The position numbers were made by a program, and so were the translations under genes. DNA of 64,000 bases from Thermoleophilia bacterium (lineage in GTDB: Bacteria; Actinomycetota; Thermoleophilia; RBG-16-64-13): NCBI GenBank assembly GCA_027493445.1, contig JAOSKU010000001.1:2190822-2254821 (forward strand). The letters are read 5' to 3'. Below, one piece after another: positions 52,050-61,740 of this stretch (within the stretch, counting starts at the first letter, position 1; the number at the start of each line of letters is the position of its first letter). The notes below the pieces were generated by a model, which was given only the letters and a program-made list of their open reading frames with translations, was not told where the DNA came from and ran no database searches.

Positions 52050-52556
52050 TCACCACCAAGCCATGTAATCGGTGGCGGTCAGCCAAGCCCCCGCAAACGT
52101 GACGACGGCATTGACGACAGTCCACCAGGCCGTAATCTTAGCAATGCGAGTCATGTCCACAGCAAGGAGAAGCCAGTACATAAACCACAATGTAGCCCAC
52201 ATGAACCACAATACCGCTAGGCCAGCTTGGCCCTCTGTTTGGAGACTTTGTATTCCCGCTGGAATAGCTATGAGAGCTACCGGCAGGCAATACCAGCCCA
52301 CGCCATGTCCATCCAGCTTCCAGATTTGCGTCGCTGCTACATAACCATAGGTGAAGGTAAAGAGCAGGGTCAATGCGGCACCGTAGTATTCTGAGATGTC
52401 GTCGCCCGTGAAGACGATTCTAAGTACACCTGCGAGTTGGATGATGAACACGAAGATGTTCATCGGAATCACTGCTTTGCTATCCATCTTTCCCAGCAGC
52501 CACAGCCCATTGATGAAGAGCACAAAGCCAACGAGCCACAAACCCAGAGCTAACAT
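52050..52556 (-). CDS. amiS: AmiS/UreI-family amide/urea channel
   Basis: LGLWLVGFVLFINGLWLLGKMDSKAVIPMNIFV...YGAALTLLFTFTYGYVAATQIWKLDGHGVGWYCL. Confidence 0.9.
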   Translation of the reverse strand: MLALGLWLVGFVLFINGLWLLGKMDSKAVIPMNIFVFIIQLAGVLRIVFTGDDISEYYGAALTLLFTFTYGYVAATQIWKLDGHGVGWYCLPVALIAIPAGIQSLQTEGQAGLAVLWFMWATLWFMYWLLLAVDMTRIAKITAWWTVVNAVVTFAGAWLTATDYMAWW

Positions 52557-52728
52557 GCTGATCCCCTTCCCTCGATGCTCCCGTGCCAACCTCGGGTTAC
52601 CCAACCGCCTGTCGCGCTGCCAATGGCCCCCTCCCGGTCGTGCTGCAAGGCGTGTTTGGGGTGTCAACAGCGACACAACGGGAGGGGGAGCGAGTGCCAC
52701 GTGCCTCCCAATGATTCCGGTGTCACCC

Positions 52729-52755
52729 CCTGGTACTAGAGGCACTAGTACTAGG
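52729..52755. promoter_or_regulatory. Inverted repeat CCTGGTACTAG-N5-CTAGTACTAGG upstream of amiS
   Basis: 10/11 bp arms matching, located about 175-200 bp upstream of the amiS start. Confidence 0.5.
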
Positions 52756-52810
52756 ATGACCGTACCATGGGGCCGAGGCTCGGGAATAGTGGCAATCCGC
52801 ACCTAGTCTG

Positions 52811-52845
52811 GCCAGGCAATGGTGCATTACGCACCATTGCGTGGC
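52811..52845 (-). terminator. Hairpin immediately after the PucR-type regulator stop codon
   Basis: gcaatggtgc attac gcaccattgc perfect 10-bp stem plus outer gcca/tggc. Confidence 0.65.
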
Positions 52846-54063
52846 CTACATCAGGCGATGCATCTTGATGGCGAGGTGCAGACTGAGGCGGGAGAGGGCA
52901 TCATCCAGATTGGAGCCCAGGATAAGCTGTAAGCGCTCGAGCTGGCGGCCAACTGTGTTTCGGTGGTAGTTTGTCACCCGCGCCGTGACGCTCTGAGAGC
53001 AACCTGAATCGAGGTAGGCCTCAAGCGTGTAGAGCAGGCGGGTGCGGTTGAGCCGGTCGTAGTCAAGTACGGGACCGATTACCTTCTCTACGAATCGGAC
53101 GGCGTGGCCCTTCTGGAATCCCTCAAGCAGAAACTGAGGAAGCAAGAACTCGTCGACATCGTGCACACCATCGACCCTATGCAACACGCGCACAACATGG
53201 CGCGTGAGCAAGAGTTCATGCCACTCTCGGCCTACGTTGACCAGGCCCACGCTGTGACGAGCATGCAAGGCGAAGATGGGCTGCTTTATGGGCCCCTCGA
53301 CACTGGCAAGTATCCGTGACAGGGCGGCGGAGATGGCGTGCCGTTTCTGGACACCTATGCCGGAGTCCGGCACGAGCAAGTAGAGCGCTCCCTCATCAAT
53401 CCCGGCATGGACGGGGCCCAACTCCCCGCCCATGTTTCGCCGCACGCGCCCTACCCACGTTTCCGGGGCCTGTGAATCCCCAGAATCGATGAGGCATGGC
53501 CAGTAGAACTCGCTCAGCTCGACTCCGAGGACACCGGCCCGTGCGATCAAGTCATCAACGCTGTGCTCCTCGAGACACAAGAGTCGCTTGAAGAAGTCAT
53601 CTTCAAGCTCCAGACGGGTTCTTTCCACCGACTGTCCCTCGCTGAATGCGGCCGCAGCGGCTACTGCCGCCGCTTCCAGGACGGCGCCTAAGTTCTCACC
53701 GACAGGCTCGCGCGCGAACTGGGCAACGAGGTACCCGAGGATATCGCCCCGCCCGTCCTGCGCGGGCACGACCACCAACCACGTCCCTGGCTTGGGCCCG
53801 GCAACACATGCGGGAAGCGCCGGGCGGGAAGAAAGAAAGGCGCGCAGAAATGTGACCAGCGAGCCCAGGCCGGGGGCCTCATCCAGTCGTCGCCCGGCCT
53901 CGGAGGAATTGGCAACCAGCCTGAAAGCGGCGTCCAAAAGGCACACCGGCGATCCCACAGCTTTGGAGGTCCTGCATGCAACCACCGCCAGGCCTACGCC
54001 GATTGAGCCCTTGATGAGAGCGAGAGCCTCCCCGTCAGTCGAGTTCGAACCAAAGAGGCTCAC
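52846..54063 (-). CDS. PucR/CdaR-type transcriptional regulator
   Basis: C-terminal HTH LLYTLEAYLDSGCSQSVTARVTNYHRNTVGRQLERLQLILGSNLDDALSRLSLHLAIKMHRLM. Confidence 0.85.
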   Translation of the reverse strand: MSLFGSNSTDGEALALIKGSIGVGLAVVACRTSKAVGSPVCLLDAAFRLVANSSEAGRRLDEAPGLGSLVTFLRAFLSSRPALPACVAGPKPGTWLVVVPAQDGRGDILGYLVAQFAREPVGENLGAVLEAAAVAAAAAFSEGQSVERTRLELEDDFFKRLLCLEEHSVDDLIARAGVLGVELSEFYWPCLIDSGDSQAPETWVGRVRRNMGGELGPVHAGIDEGALYLLVPDSGIGVQKRHAISAALSRILASVEGPIKQPIFALHARHSVGLVNVGREWHELLLTRHVVRVLHRVDGVHDVDEFLLPQFLLEGFQKGHAVRFVEKVIGPVLDYDRLNRTRLLYTLEAYLDSGCSQSVTARVTNYHRNTVGRQLERLQLILGSNLDDALSRLSLHLAIKMHRLM

Positions 54064-55658
54064 AGGTCAGCCCCCCCGGGCGGCTCGCCTTGCTTCGATT
54101 GGCAATACACGGGTAGGCCTGGCTTGAGCCACGAGAAATCGAAGCTCTCTCGTGTGGAGGCGGCTCCCCACAAGAACACGAGCGTGCTCGCGCCGTAGGC
54201 GGCCGCATTCCCGAGAGCCATTGCCAAGGGGGCCTCCGAACGCAGGCCGGCCCACCCAAGCCCAGCTGCCGCGCCCACGCGCCACCAGACGAACAACCCC
54301 GCAGCCGTTCCCACCGGCAATGCGAGCGCCGTGGTCAACCGGCGCCCCCGAACCCAGAGAAACGACAGGGTCAGTGGGACGACGGACGGACCTACCAGCA
54401 CTCCGATCATCGAGAAAAGCCACCACATGGAAAGGTCAAGGGCCAGGATCCCCCACGTGATAACGGTCGTCGCTAGACCAAATAGCAGGATGGAGACTCG
54501 GGCAACCTGGATGACCCTCCGGTCGTCCGCATTGCGGTCCACATACGTCTTGTACACGTCAATCGACGCGATCGGTGCGATTCCCGAGGCCTCTGAGTCA
54601 CCCGTGGACAGCACGGCCATGAGGATCACCAGGAGGATCAGAAAGGACCCCACGCCACCTGCCAATTCCGCAGATGCCAGCACCGAGACGACGTCAGGGT
54701 TTTGTGGCGGGACGACCAGTACCCTCGCCGTAGTCCCCAGCATGAGCCCGGCAACCAAGGGGATGGGGAACCACAGGGCGCTCGCGGACACGAAGGAACG
54801 CACGGCCGAGGATGGCGTGCGGCTGGCCAGAGCCCGAACCCAATACGTTTGGTCCGCAAACACGGTGCTGGTGTTGCTCAGAGCGTTGATGAAGCCGAAG
54901 ACCACACCTGGACCCGAAGAGAAGAGGAGCAGGTTCCCGCCGGAGCCAGGAACCGAGGACAGCGCCTGGAATAGCCCTGCCGAATTGACTCGGGAAAGCA
55001 TCAGAGCGGAGAGAACAAGCACACCGGCGATGATCCCAATGAGCTGGAACTGGTCGGTGACGATGGAGGCCCATAGACCTCCGACCATTGTGTAGCAGGT
55101 GAAGCCCAGGGGGATGAGAAAAGCTACCGCGTACGGGTTGGTTCCAGCCACAGTCACGGTGGCCAACACGCCCCCAAGCACGATCATGACGGTTACCAAT
55201 GTGTTCGTGAGAATGGCATACCCGACAAAGATGAGGTGGACGACCCGCCCGTAGCGGAAGCGGAGAAACTCGAGGTACGTGTAGGAGAGAGGCATGCGGC
55301 GCCGAATACGACCAGCCAGAACCGCGAATAGCGCGAGCTGGAAGCTGGCACCGGCGGCGTACCAGAGCGGACCACTGAGACCGTATTCGTACCCAACCCG
55401 AGCTGAGACCATGATGGTGGCCGCCCACGTCCATGAGCAGACAATGCTCGTGGTTATCCGCATGGATGAAACCGAGCGGCCGGCAACAAGGAACTCCTCA
55501 GCTGTTACGTGCCGCAACCGGTAGCGTCGATGGTAGAGCCAGAGAGTTCCACCGAGCATAGAGGCGGCCACCAGGCCAAGGATGACAAAACCGAGAGCCG
55601 CGCTCAACCGGTGGGGTGAGATCGAAACGGCGAAGAACAGCGGCTGCGTGTCAACCAT
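54060..55658 (-). CDS. Sodium:solute symporter family (SSS) transporter
   Basis: 532 aa multi-TM; VTAEEFLVAGRSVSSMRITTSIVCSWTWAATIMVSARVGYEYGLSGPLWYAAG. Confidence 0.88.
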   Translation of the reverse strand: MVDTQPLFFAVSISPHRLSAALGFVILGLVAASMLGGTLWLYHRRYRLRHVTAEEFLVAGRSVSSMRITTSIVCSWTWAATIMVSARVGYEYGLSGPLWYAAGASFQLALFAVLAGRIRRRMPLSYTYLEFLRFRYGRVVHLIFVGYAILTNTLVTVMIVLGGVLATVTVAGTNPYAVAFLIPLGFTCYTMVGGLWASIVTDQFQLIGIIAGVLVLSALMLSRVNSAGLFQALSSVPGSGGNLLLFSSGPGVVFGFINALSNTSTVFADQTYWVRALASRTPSSAVRSFVSASALWFPIPLVAGLMLGTTARVLVVPPQNPDVVSVLASAELAGGVGSFLILLVILMAVLSTGDSEASGIAPIASIDVYKTYVDRNADDRRVIQVARVSILLFGLATTVITWGILALDLSMWWLFSMIGVLVGPSVVPLTLSFLWVRGRRLTTALALPVGTAAGLFVWWRVGAAAGLGWAGLRSEAPLAMALGNAAAYGASTLVFLWGAASTRESFDFSWLKPGLPVYCQSKQGEPPGGADL

Positions 55659-55661
55659 CCG

Positions 55662-56525
55662 CTACGCCGGACTGGGCTCGAGTCCCTCACACGTCCTTCG
55701 CATGACGGTGCACGAAACAAGGCCAGCCTCTAGCAACAACTCGAGGGCGGTCTCGACCTGCTCCTCCGAACATTCCAAGCAGCAGCATAACTCCTCGACG
55801 GGGAGAGGACGCTCCAGTGCCTCCAGGACCCGGAATACCAGGTCCCCGGGTCTCGCCACAGTCCCTAGCGTGGTAAAAGGATTCAAGGAACCGAGCACAA
55901 CCCGCCAGGATGCCCGGCGGCGGACGATAGTCGTCCTCGAGTTTGCCATTTGCGGGCAACGTCCGCGAGGTGGGTTCGTTGTCACCAGCCCGGCGGCGAG
56001 CAAGCGAGCCAGGATGTGGCCGGTCAGGGCTCCCCCCAGGCCGCTTGCCCGGGCTATGTCGGCCAACGTTCTGTTCGAGTCCACGAGCTCCAGAACCCGA
56101 GCTTCCGCGCCACTGAGGGAGATTGACCCATGGGCACGGTGCCCGGCGGCCGGCAACCACAGAACCGCGTCGGGCAGGGGTAGGTTCTTTCGCACGCTGT
56201 CCCAACCATCCCGCAGTCTCATGCCCTGCAAGATGAGCTCGGCGCTCCCTATATGCTCCGTGCGAGCCGGTGCCTCAGCTTCGAGCTCGAGAACGAAGTT
56301 TCCTGACGTCCAGGCAAAGGCGCAGAGCAGTTCGCCCAGTCCCTCATCGCTATCGGCTCCCACGTGCACCAGCTCCCCGCCCTCGAAGTAGGCGGAGACC
56401 AGTCGAAAGCCCTGACTGAGAAGAAGCCTCCCGGTGACGCGCTCCCGGCCAATGGCGGCAACGATCTCCTCCAAGGTCACCTGGGAGAGCTCTCCGCGCA
56501 GAATCTCGCAATCCGCTTCAGACAT
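55662..56525 (-). CDS. DUF4388-like protein of unknown function
   Basis: LRGELSQVTLEEIVAAIGRERVTGRLLLSQGFRLVSAYFEGGELVHVGADSDEGLGELLCAFAWTSGNFVLE pattern. Confidence 0.6.
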   Translation of the reverse strand: MSEADCEILRGELSQVTLEEIVAAIGRERVTGRLLLSQGFRLVSAYFEGGELVHVGADSDEGLGELLCAFAWTSGNFVLELEAEAPARTEHIGSAELILQGMRLRDGWDSVRKNLPLPDAVLWLPAAGHRAHGSISLSGAEARVLELVDSNRTLADIARASGLGGALTGHILARLLAAGLVTTNPPRGRCPQMANSRTTIVRRRASWRVVLGSLNPFTTLGTVARPGDLVFRVLEALERPLPVEELCCCLECSEEQVETALELLLEAGLVSCTVMRRTCEGLEPSPA

Positions 56526-56541
56526 ACCTGACCTACTCCAC

Positions 56542-56997
56542 TTAGTCCTGGGTGCGGTCCACTCCGATCACCGCATGCTCTGGCGCGCAGGAAAGCCCGG
56601 CCTCACGGTTCCCCGGCCGGTCGCACCACTCGGAGACCATTCCTTTGATCAGCGAGCCCGCGATGTATGCGCCCACGAAACTCAGCAGCCCAATGGCGCA
56701 GACAAAATACACCACCAACATCCTTGCGGAAGCAACGGCTACTTCGCTAAGGTAGAGACCGAACGGGATCGCCACGTACCCGAGTGCGGCAGACAGGGCC
56801 GACGCGTACTTGGCGGCCAGCGAGGTCCCCGCTGGACAAAACTCCCAACCTCCTTTCCGGCCGGCAAAATCGTATCCCCTCGGTGCCATCTGACGCGAGA
56901 CCTGTCCCATGAACACCACCCCCATCAAACTCACATACGAGCTTACCACCCGCTCACCCGTCACGAAAGCTTGATCCCGCCACGTTCCTGCTTCCAA
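56542..56997 (-). CDS. Small membrane protein of unknown function
   Basis: 151 aa with hydrophobic segments, closely spaced upstream of the DUF4388-like gene. Confidence 0.5.
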   Translation of the reverse strand: MEAGTWRDQAFVTGERVVSSYVSLMGVVFMGQVSRQMAPRGYDFAGRKGGWEFCPAGTSLAAKYASALSAALGYVAIPFGLYLSEVAVASARMLVVYFVCAIGLLSFVGAYIAGSLIKGMVSEWCDRPGNREAGLSCAPEHAVIGVDRTQD

Positions 56998-57098
56998 GAA
57001 GCTGCTGCTCAGTACGCCCGAACGGCATGATCAATCTGGGCCGGGATGCCTGGGGTGTCGCGACCGGCTAAAGGAGATGCGCACGAGGCGGATCTTGG

Positions 57099-58185
57099 CT
57101 ACTCGAAAACCCGCACCAATGTGTAGTCGGTGCGCCGTTGCGCGGGCACGAAACCGGCCGCCCGGATGGCAGCCACCAGATCGCCGGCGGCCACCTTGAA
57201 GCTCACCCCGGCAGCCGCCACGACGTTCTCCTCGATCATGGTGCTGCCCAGGTCGTTGGCGCCGAAGTGCAGGGCCACCTGCCCCACTGCGAGCCCCTGG
57301 GTCACCCACGAAGCCTGGATGTTGCGCACGTTGTCGAGGTAGAGACGGGAGACACCCAGAGTCACCAGGTACTCCACGGCCGTGGCCGGCGGAACCGTGC
57401 CCTCGAGGGCGGTGTTCCCTTCCTGGAAGGTCCAGGGGATGAAGGCCCGGAAACCGCCCGTCTCGTCCTGCAGGTCGCGGATGCGGCGCAGGTGCTCCAC
57501 CCGCTCCTCGAGGGTCTCGACGCTGCCGAACATCATGGTGGCGGTGGTCGCCATTCCCAGCCCGTGCGCCTCACGCATCACCCCCAACCAGGGCTCGGTG
57601 CGGGCTTTCTTAGGGGCCACCTGTTGGCGCACCCGATCGACCAGTATCTCGGCGCCGCCCCCAGGCAGGGAGTCGAGGCCGGCGGCGTGGAGGCGGGCCA
57701 GGGTATCGCGCACGGAAACGTCGCTCACCTTGGCGATGTGCAGGATTTCGGGGGGGAGAGGGAGTGGATGGTGATGTCGAAGCGCTCCTTGATGGAGCGG
57801 AAGAGGTCCTCGTAGTAGGCGATGTCGAGGTCGGGATGGTGCCCGCCCTGCATGAGGATGGCCGTCCCCCCCAGGTCGAGCGTCTCCCGGATCTTGGCGA
57901 AGATCTCGTCCTTGGCCAGCAGGTAGCCCTCGGGAGAACCGGGCGACCGGTAGAAGGCGCAGAAGTCGCAGCCGGTGAGACAGACGTTCGAGTAGTTGAT
58001 GTTCCGGTCGATGATGAAGGTGGCCAGGTCGTCGGGCACCAAGCGGCGGCGCTGAACGGTGGCCAGCTCCCCAGGGCAAGCAGGTCGCGGGAGCGCAGCA
58101 GGGCGACGGCCTCGGCGTCGGTGATACGGACGCCCGCCCTCATCTTGTCGCGGACCGTTTCCAGCACGTTCGCATTCTCTGACAT
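57099..58185 (-). CDS. mqnC: Radical SAM protein of MqnC/MqnE/CofH group (dehypoxanthine futalosine cyclase-like), two apparent frameshifts
   Basis: Collinear fragments MSENANVLETVRDKMRAGVRITDAEAVALLRSRDLLALG / VPDDLATFIIDRNINYSNVCLTGCDFCAFYRSPG...GGTAILMQGGHHPDLDIAYYEDLF / EILHIAKVSDVSVRDTLARLHAAGLDSLPGGGAEILVDRVR. Confidence 0.82.
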
Positions 58186-58352
58186 GGGGAAGGAGTCTAC
58201 CACCGGGACGAAGACGGAGGCCGGCGCTTCCGCGCCCGGCCGGCGGAACGAGCGGCCCAGTCGCGCGCCGGCGGCCGCGTCGCGTCCAGACCGCGCTCGG
58301 CCGGCAGGAAGCCGGCGGGGGCCGGTCGCCCGAGGCGCACGGGCGGCGGGTC

Positions 58353-58943
58353 TCAGCGGCCGGCCGCTTCCTCGTTGCGTAGGCCGGCAGCCACGCGCAC
58401 CACTTCCTCGACGGTCAGCCGCTCGCCGACCACCACCACCGGGATCCCGTCGCCGGGCCCGGTCTCGACCACCACCAGACCGGCATCCCGGTGCACGCGC
58501 AGCCGACGGCCATCCAGAGCCGCGCCCGCGACCACCCAGGGACCTTCGCTGACCTCCTGGTCGGGGCCCACGACCACCGTGAGACGACCGTCGCCGTCGG
58601 TGAACGTGACCGCGTAGCCCGTCACCCACATGTGAGGGTTGGGAAGCGACGCGCCCGACCCCGTCCCCCGGAAGGGGGCCGCGAGCGAGAACCCCGCAGG
58701 AAGCCACCCCGGCAGAACAAGAGGGACCGCTGAATCAAGCCCCTTGGCGAGTGTCGCCGCGACCTCGGCGACCGTAGTGCCCACAGGGGTGAGCAGCCCG
58801 CCGGGAGTCGAGAGATGCGCTGCTCGGAAAGCCTCCTCCATGGTGCTGAGAGTCGTGCGAGTGGCGGAAGGGCCGGCCGCGCCGCCCTCCGGGCTCGCGC
58901 ACCCCGCGAACAAGACCGCGACAAGAACGGCGACCATCGCCAT
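58353..58943 (-). CDS. Putative lipoprotein
   Basis: MAMVAVLVAVLFAGC lipobox; 196 aa within the longer ORF frame. Confidence 0.65.
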   Translation of the reverse strand: MAMVAVLVAVLFAGCASPEGGAAGPSATRTTLSTMEEAFRAAHLSTPGGLLTPVGTTVAEVAATLAKGLDSAVPLVLPGWLPAGFSLAAPFRGTGSGASLPNPHMWVTGYAVTFTDGDGRLTVVVGPDQEVSEGPWVVAGAALDGRRLRVHRDAGLVVVETGPGDGIPVVVVGERLTVEEVVRVAAGLRNEEAAGR

Positions 58944-59069
58944 CCGGCGTGCTCCGGAGCCCCACCCCGCTCGCTTGCGCAATCCTGCTCCGCTGCCTAC
59001 AGTGGGTTCGGGCCTCCCCGCAGGGCTCCCTGCGGCCGGCCGGCAAACCCATCGACCCGGAGAGCAGCC

Positions 59070-60464
59070 GTGACGTTCGATCTGATGGAAGCAGCCCGAA
59101 GGATCATCGCCATCGACAGCCGCTCCGAACGGAGCAGCCGTCCGGTGATCGACCTGCTCGTGCCCTTGTGCCGGTCTGCGGGCCTGGAGACCAGCGAGCA
59201 GGTGGAGGTCCGCGACGGGGTTAGCCAGTTCAACCTGGTCGCCTCCCGCGGCCGCCTGACCGAAGACTCGCTGCTGCTTGCCACCCATGTCGACACCGTA
59301 CCACCGGGGGAGCACGCCTTGTGGACCGAGACCGGCGGCGACCCTTTCGCCCTGGCGGAGCGGGACGGCTACCTGTACGGGCTGGGCGTGGCCGACGTCA
59401 AGCTGGACCTTCTGTGCAAGCTCGCCGCCCTCCACCGGTTGCGTACTCAACCCCTGGGGCGCGGAGTGGCCCTGGCGGCCACCTACGGGGAAGAGACCGG
59501 TCGGTTCGGCGCCCGGCTGCTCGTCCGCTCGCTCCGGCCGCTGCCCGGAACGGTACTGGTGGGAGAGCCCTCCGAGCTCCGCCCGGTCGGGGGTCACAAA
59601 GGCTACGTGGAGTTCCGGGTCACGGCTTCGACCGACCGCCCCGCCCCGGCGCCCGACCTCGCCCTCTGGCGAGTCTCGTTCCGCGGAGTCTCCGCGCACT
59701 CTTCCCAGACCGACAAGGGGGTCTCCGCCAACAGTTCCTGCCTGGACGCTCTCAGTCGTCTCACGAAAGACCCCCGAGTCGCCGTCGTGAGCGTTCGAGG
59801 CGGGGACGTGGTGAACAAGGTGCCCGCGCTGTGCGACGCGGTGGTGGCTGCTCCCTTCCCCCCCGAGTTCCCTAGGGCCGCCGTCTGCGCCGAGCCTCAA
59901 GCCGATGCCACCCGTTGGACGCCGGGTCTGGTCCGGCTGCTGCTGGACCTGCACCAGGCTACCGGCGAGCTGCGGCGCGAGCTGGCGAGGCACCCGGCGG
60001 GCGAGTACGACCCTCCATACTCGACTGCCAACAACGGGATCACGGACCTCCATGCTTCACGCCTCCGGTACGTGGTCGACGTGCGGCGCACACCCGGGGA
60101 AGGTCCGCGGCGGGCCCTCGATGCCTACCAGCATGAGCTGGAAAACCTCGCCCGCGCCCATCCCGACCTCACCATACGCGTCGAACGCGCCCTCGATGCC
60201 CCGCCCCACACCCCGAGGAAAGGGTCACCGCTGCTCGCGACCGTCGAGGCCGTGCTGTCGGAGCGCGGCCGCCCGAAAGAGCGCGAATACAAGAGCGGCA
60301 CCACCGAGACTCCGGTCTACCAGGAGGCGGGCATGGATGCTCTGGTCCTCGGACCGGGCACGGCCGCCGCCAACATCCATCGACCGAACGAGCGTATCGC
60401 CCTCTCCCAGCTGTTCGAGGCAGTCGAGCTCTACGCGGGGATCATCACCCGGCTCTGCGGGTGA
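59070..60464 (+). CDS. M20-family metallopeptidase / deacylase (DapE/ArgE-like)
   Basis: LLLATHVDTVPPGEHALWTETGGDPFALAERDGYLYGLGVADVKLDL...GEETGRFGARLLV...GHKGYVEFRV. Confidence 0.85.
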   Translation: MTFDLMEAARRIIAIDSRSERSSRPVIDLLVPLCRSAGLETSEQVEVRDGVSQFNLVASRGRLTEDSLLLATHVDTVPPGEHALWTETGGDPFALAERDGYLYGLGVADVKLDLLCKLAALHRLRTQPLGRGVALAATYGEETGRFGARLLVRSLRPLPGTVLVGEPSELRPVGGHKGYVEFRVTASTDRPAPAPDLALWRVSFRGVSAHSSQTDKGVSANSSCLDALSRLTKDPRVAVVSVRGGDVVNKVPALCDAVVAAPFPPEFPRAAVCAEPQADATRWTPGLVRLLLDLHQATGELRRELARHPAGEYDPPYSTANNGITDLHASRLRYVVDVRRTPGEGPRRALDAYQHELENLARAHPDLTIRVERALDAPPHTPRKGSPLLATVEAVLSERGRPKEREYKSGTTETPVYQEAGMDALVLGPGTAAANIHRPNERIALSQLFEAVELYAGIITRLCG

Positions 60465-60475
60465 CCGTTGCCACG

Positions 60476-60718
60476 CTAGCCCCCCCCCACCGGGGAGACG
60501 AAGACCACCTCGTCGCGATCGACCAGCTGGTGGTCGTCGTCGATGGGGTTCCCCTGATGGAAGACGATACGGGGCGTCTGAGGCGGCATGCCCAGGCGGC
60601 CGCGTATCTCGGCCAGTGTGACGGTGGCGCCCGGGAACTCCAGCTCGACCATCCCCCCCCGGGCGCCCGAGGGCAGGAACGACCGGTGCGTCCCGAGCAG
60701 CCTCACCACGATGCGCAC
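60476..60718 (-). CDS. MoaD/ThiS-like ubiquitin-fold sulfur carrier protein
   Basis: 80 aa, beta-grasp-like pattern, C-terminal ...VVFVSPVGGG. Confidence 0.75.
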   Translation of the reverse strand: MRIVVRLLGTHRSFLPSGARGGMVELEFPGATVTLAEIRGRLGMPPQTPRIVFHQGNPIDDDHQLVDRDEVVFVSPVGGG

Positions 60719-60816
60719 CTTGCACCCCCCTCAGACAACCGCGCCCAAAGGCACGCGGGGCTGGATCGGCGAGTCGACTCGCTCGGTTCGGCGGGCGGCA
60801 TGCTCGTTCCGCCGGC

Positions 60817-61300
60817 TCACTCGGCGAACTTCTTCAGGAACTCGGAGTACCGCTCGCCGATCGCCCGCTTCTTCGCCAGCACCGCCTGCGAGAACCGAAC
60901 GTAGTCCACGGCCTTGGGCTCGCAGTACCGGACGCACTTGGGATCACCGTCGCACAGGTCGCACTTCTTGACCTTGTGATCGCGGTCGTCCCACACGATG
61001 GCTCCGAAGGGGCAGCCGGCCATGCACATGCGGCACCCCAGGCACTTCTCGTAGTCGATGAGCATGGCCCCGGTCTCCTCCTGCCGGTACGGAGCGTCGA
61101 CCGGACAGACCTCCAGGCACATGGGCCGCTCGCACTGCTGGCAGACCGTGGGGAGGTCGATGCCCTCGGTCTCCCCACTTCAACACCTGGATACGAGACA
61201 CCGCGGAGCGGCACATGTCCTCATGGTAGAGCGAGCAGGCCGTTTCGCAGGTACGACACCCCACGCACTTCTCGAAATCGATGAACAGGATCTTCTTCAT
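60817..61300 (-). CDS. 4Fe-4S dicluster electron-transfer protein; frame broken at C4 run 61173-61176
   Basis: MKKILFIDFEKCVGCRTCETACSLYHEDMCRSAVSRIQVLKWG in one frame; CQQCERPMCLEVCPVDAPY...CLGCRMCMAGCPFGAIVWDD...CDLCDGDPKCVRYCEPKAV in the next. Confidence 0.85.
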
Positions 61301-61304
61301 GGGC

Positions 61305-61691
61305 TCAGGCCCCCTTCTCCTCGTCGGTCGCCGAGCGGGTGGGCGGGTACTCGGGGTGGGCGAACACGTAGACCATGGTGAGGTCCTCGTCCGAGTCGTT
61401 GACCACGCCATGGGGCACGCCGGCCGGAATGAGAACGCCCTGCCCGGCCCGGTACGCGATACGCTCCCCGCCCACCGCCAGCGCGCCCCGGCCGGACACG
61501 ATGTAGGCGGCCTCCTCGACCTCGTGGACCATCTGCTCGGTCGCCGTCCCCGGCTTCCAGACCGAGAAGCCCAAACAGAGGTGCTCCGCCCCGGCCGCGG
61601 GGCCGGAGATCAGCTCGCGCACGCAGCTGCCTCCGGGCAGCACCGTACTCTTGCCTCCGTCCGCGTCGATGATCGTGACCCGCTCGTTCAT
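61305..61691 (-). CDS. Cupin-domain protein
   Basis: EHLCLGFSVWKPGTATEQMVHEVEEAAYIVSGRGALAVGGERIAYRAGQGVLIPAGVPHGVVNDSDEDLTMVYVF. Confidence 0.85.
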   Translation of the reverse strand: MNERVTIIDADGGKSTVLPGGSCVRELISGPAAGAEHLCLGFSVWKPGTATEQMVHEVEEAAYIVSGRGALAVGGERIAYRAGQGVLIPAGVPHGVVNDSDEDLTMVYVFAHPEYPPTRSATDEEKGA

Positions 61692-61740
61692 GCCGACTCC
61701 GCCTCCTGACGTGCTCTACGAGATCTCTCCGGGCTCGCTG

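Noticed and set aside
58943-60053. N-terminal part of the 566-aa minus ORF 58353..60053
   Set aside because: Antisense to the M20 peptidase; only the lipoprotein part starting at 58943 has a signal/lipobox and protein-like composition.
60769-60782. GCGAGTCGACTCGC perfect palindrome
   Set aside because: Short and isolated, no paired copy or positional context; chance palindrome cannot be excluded.
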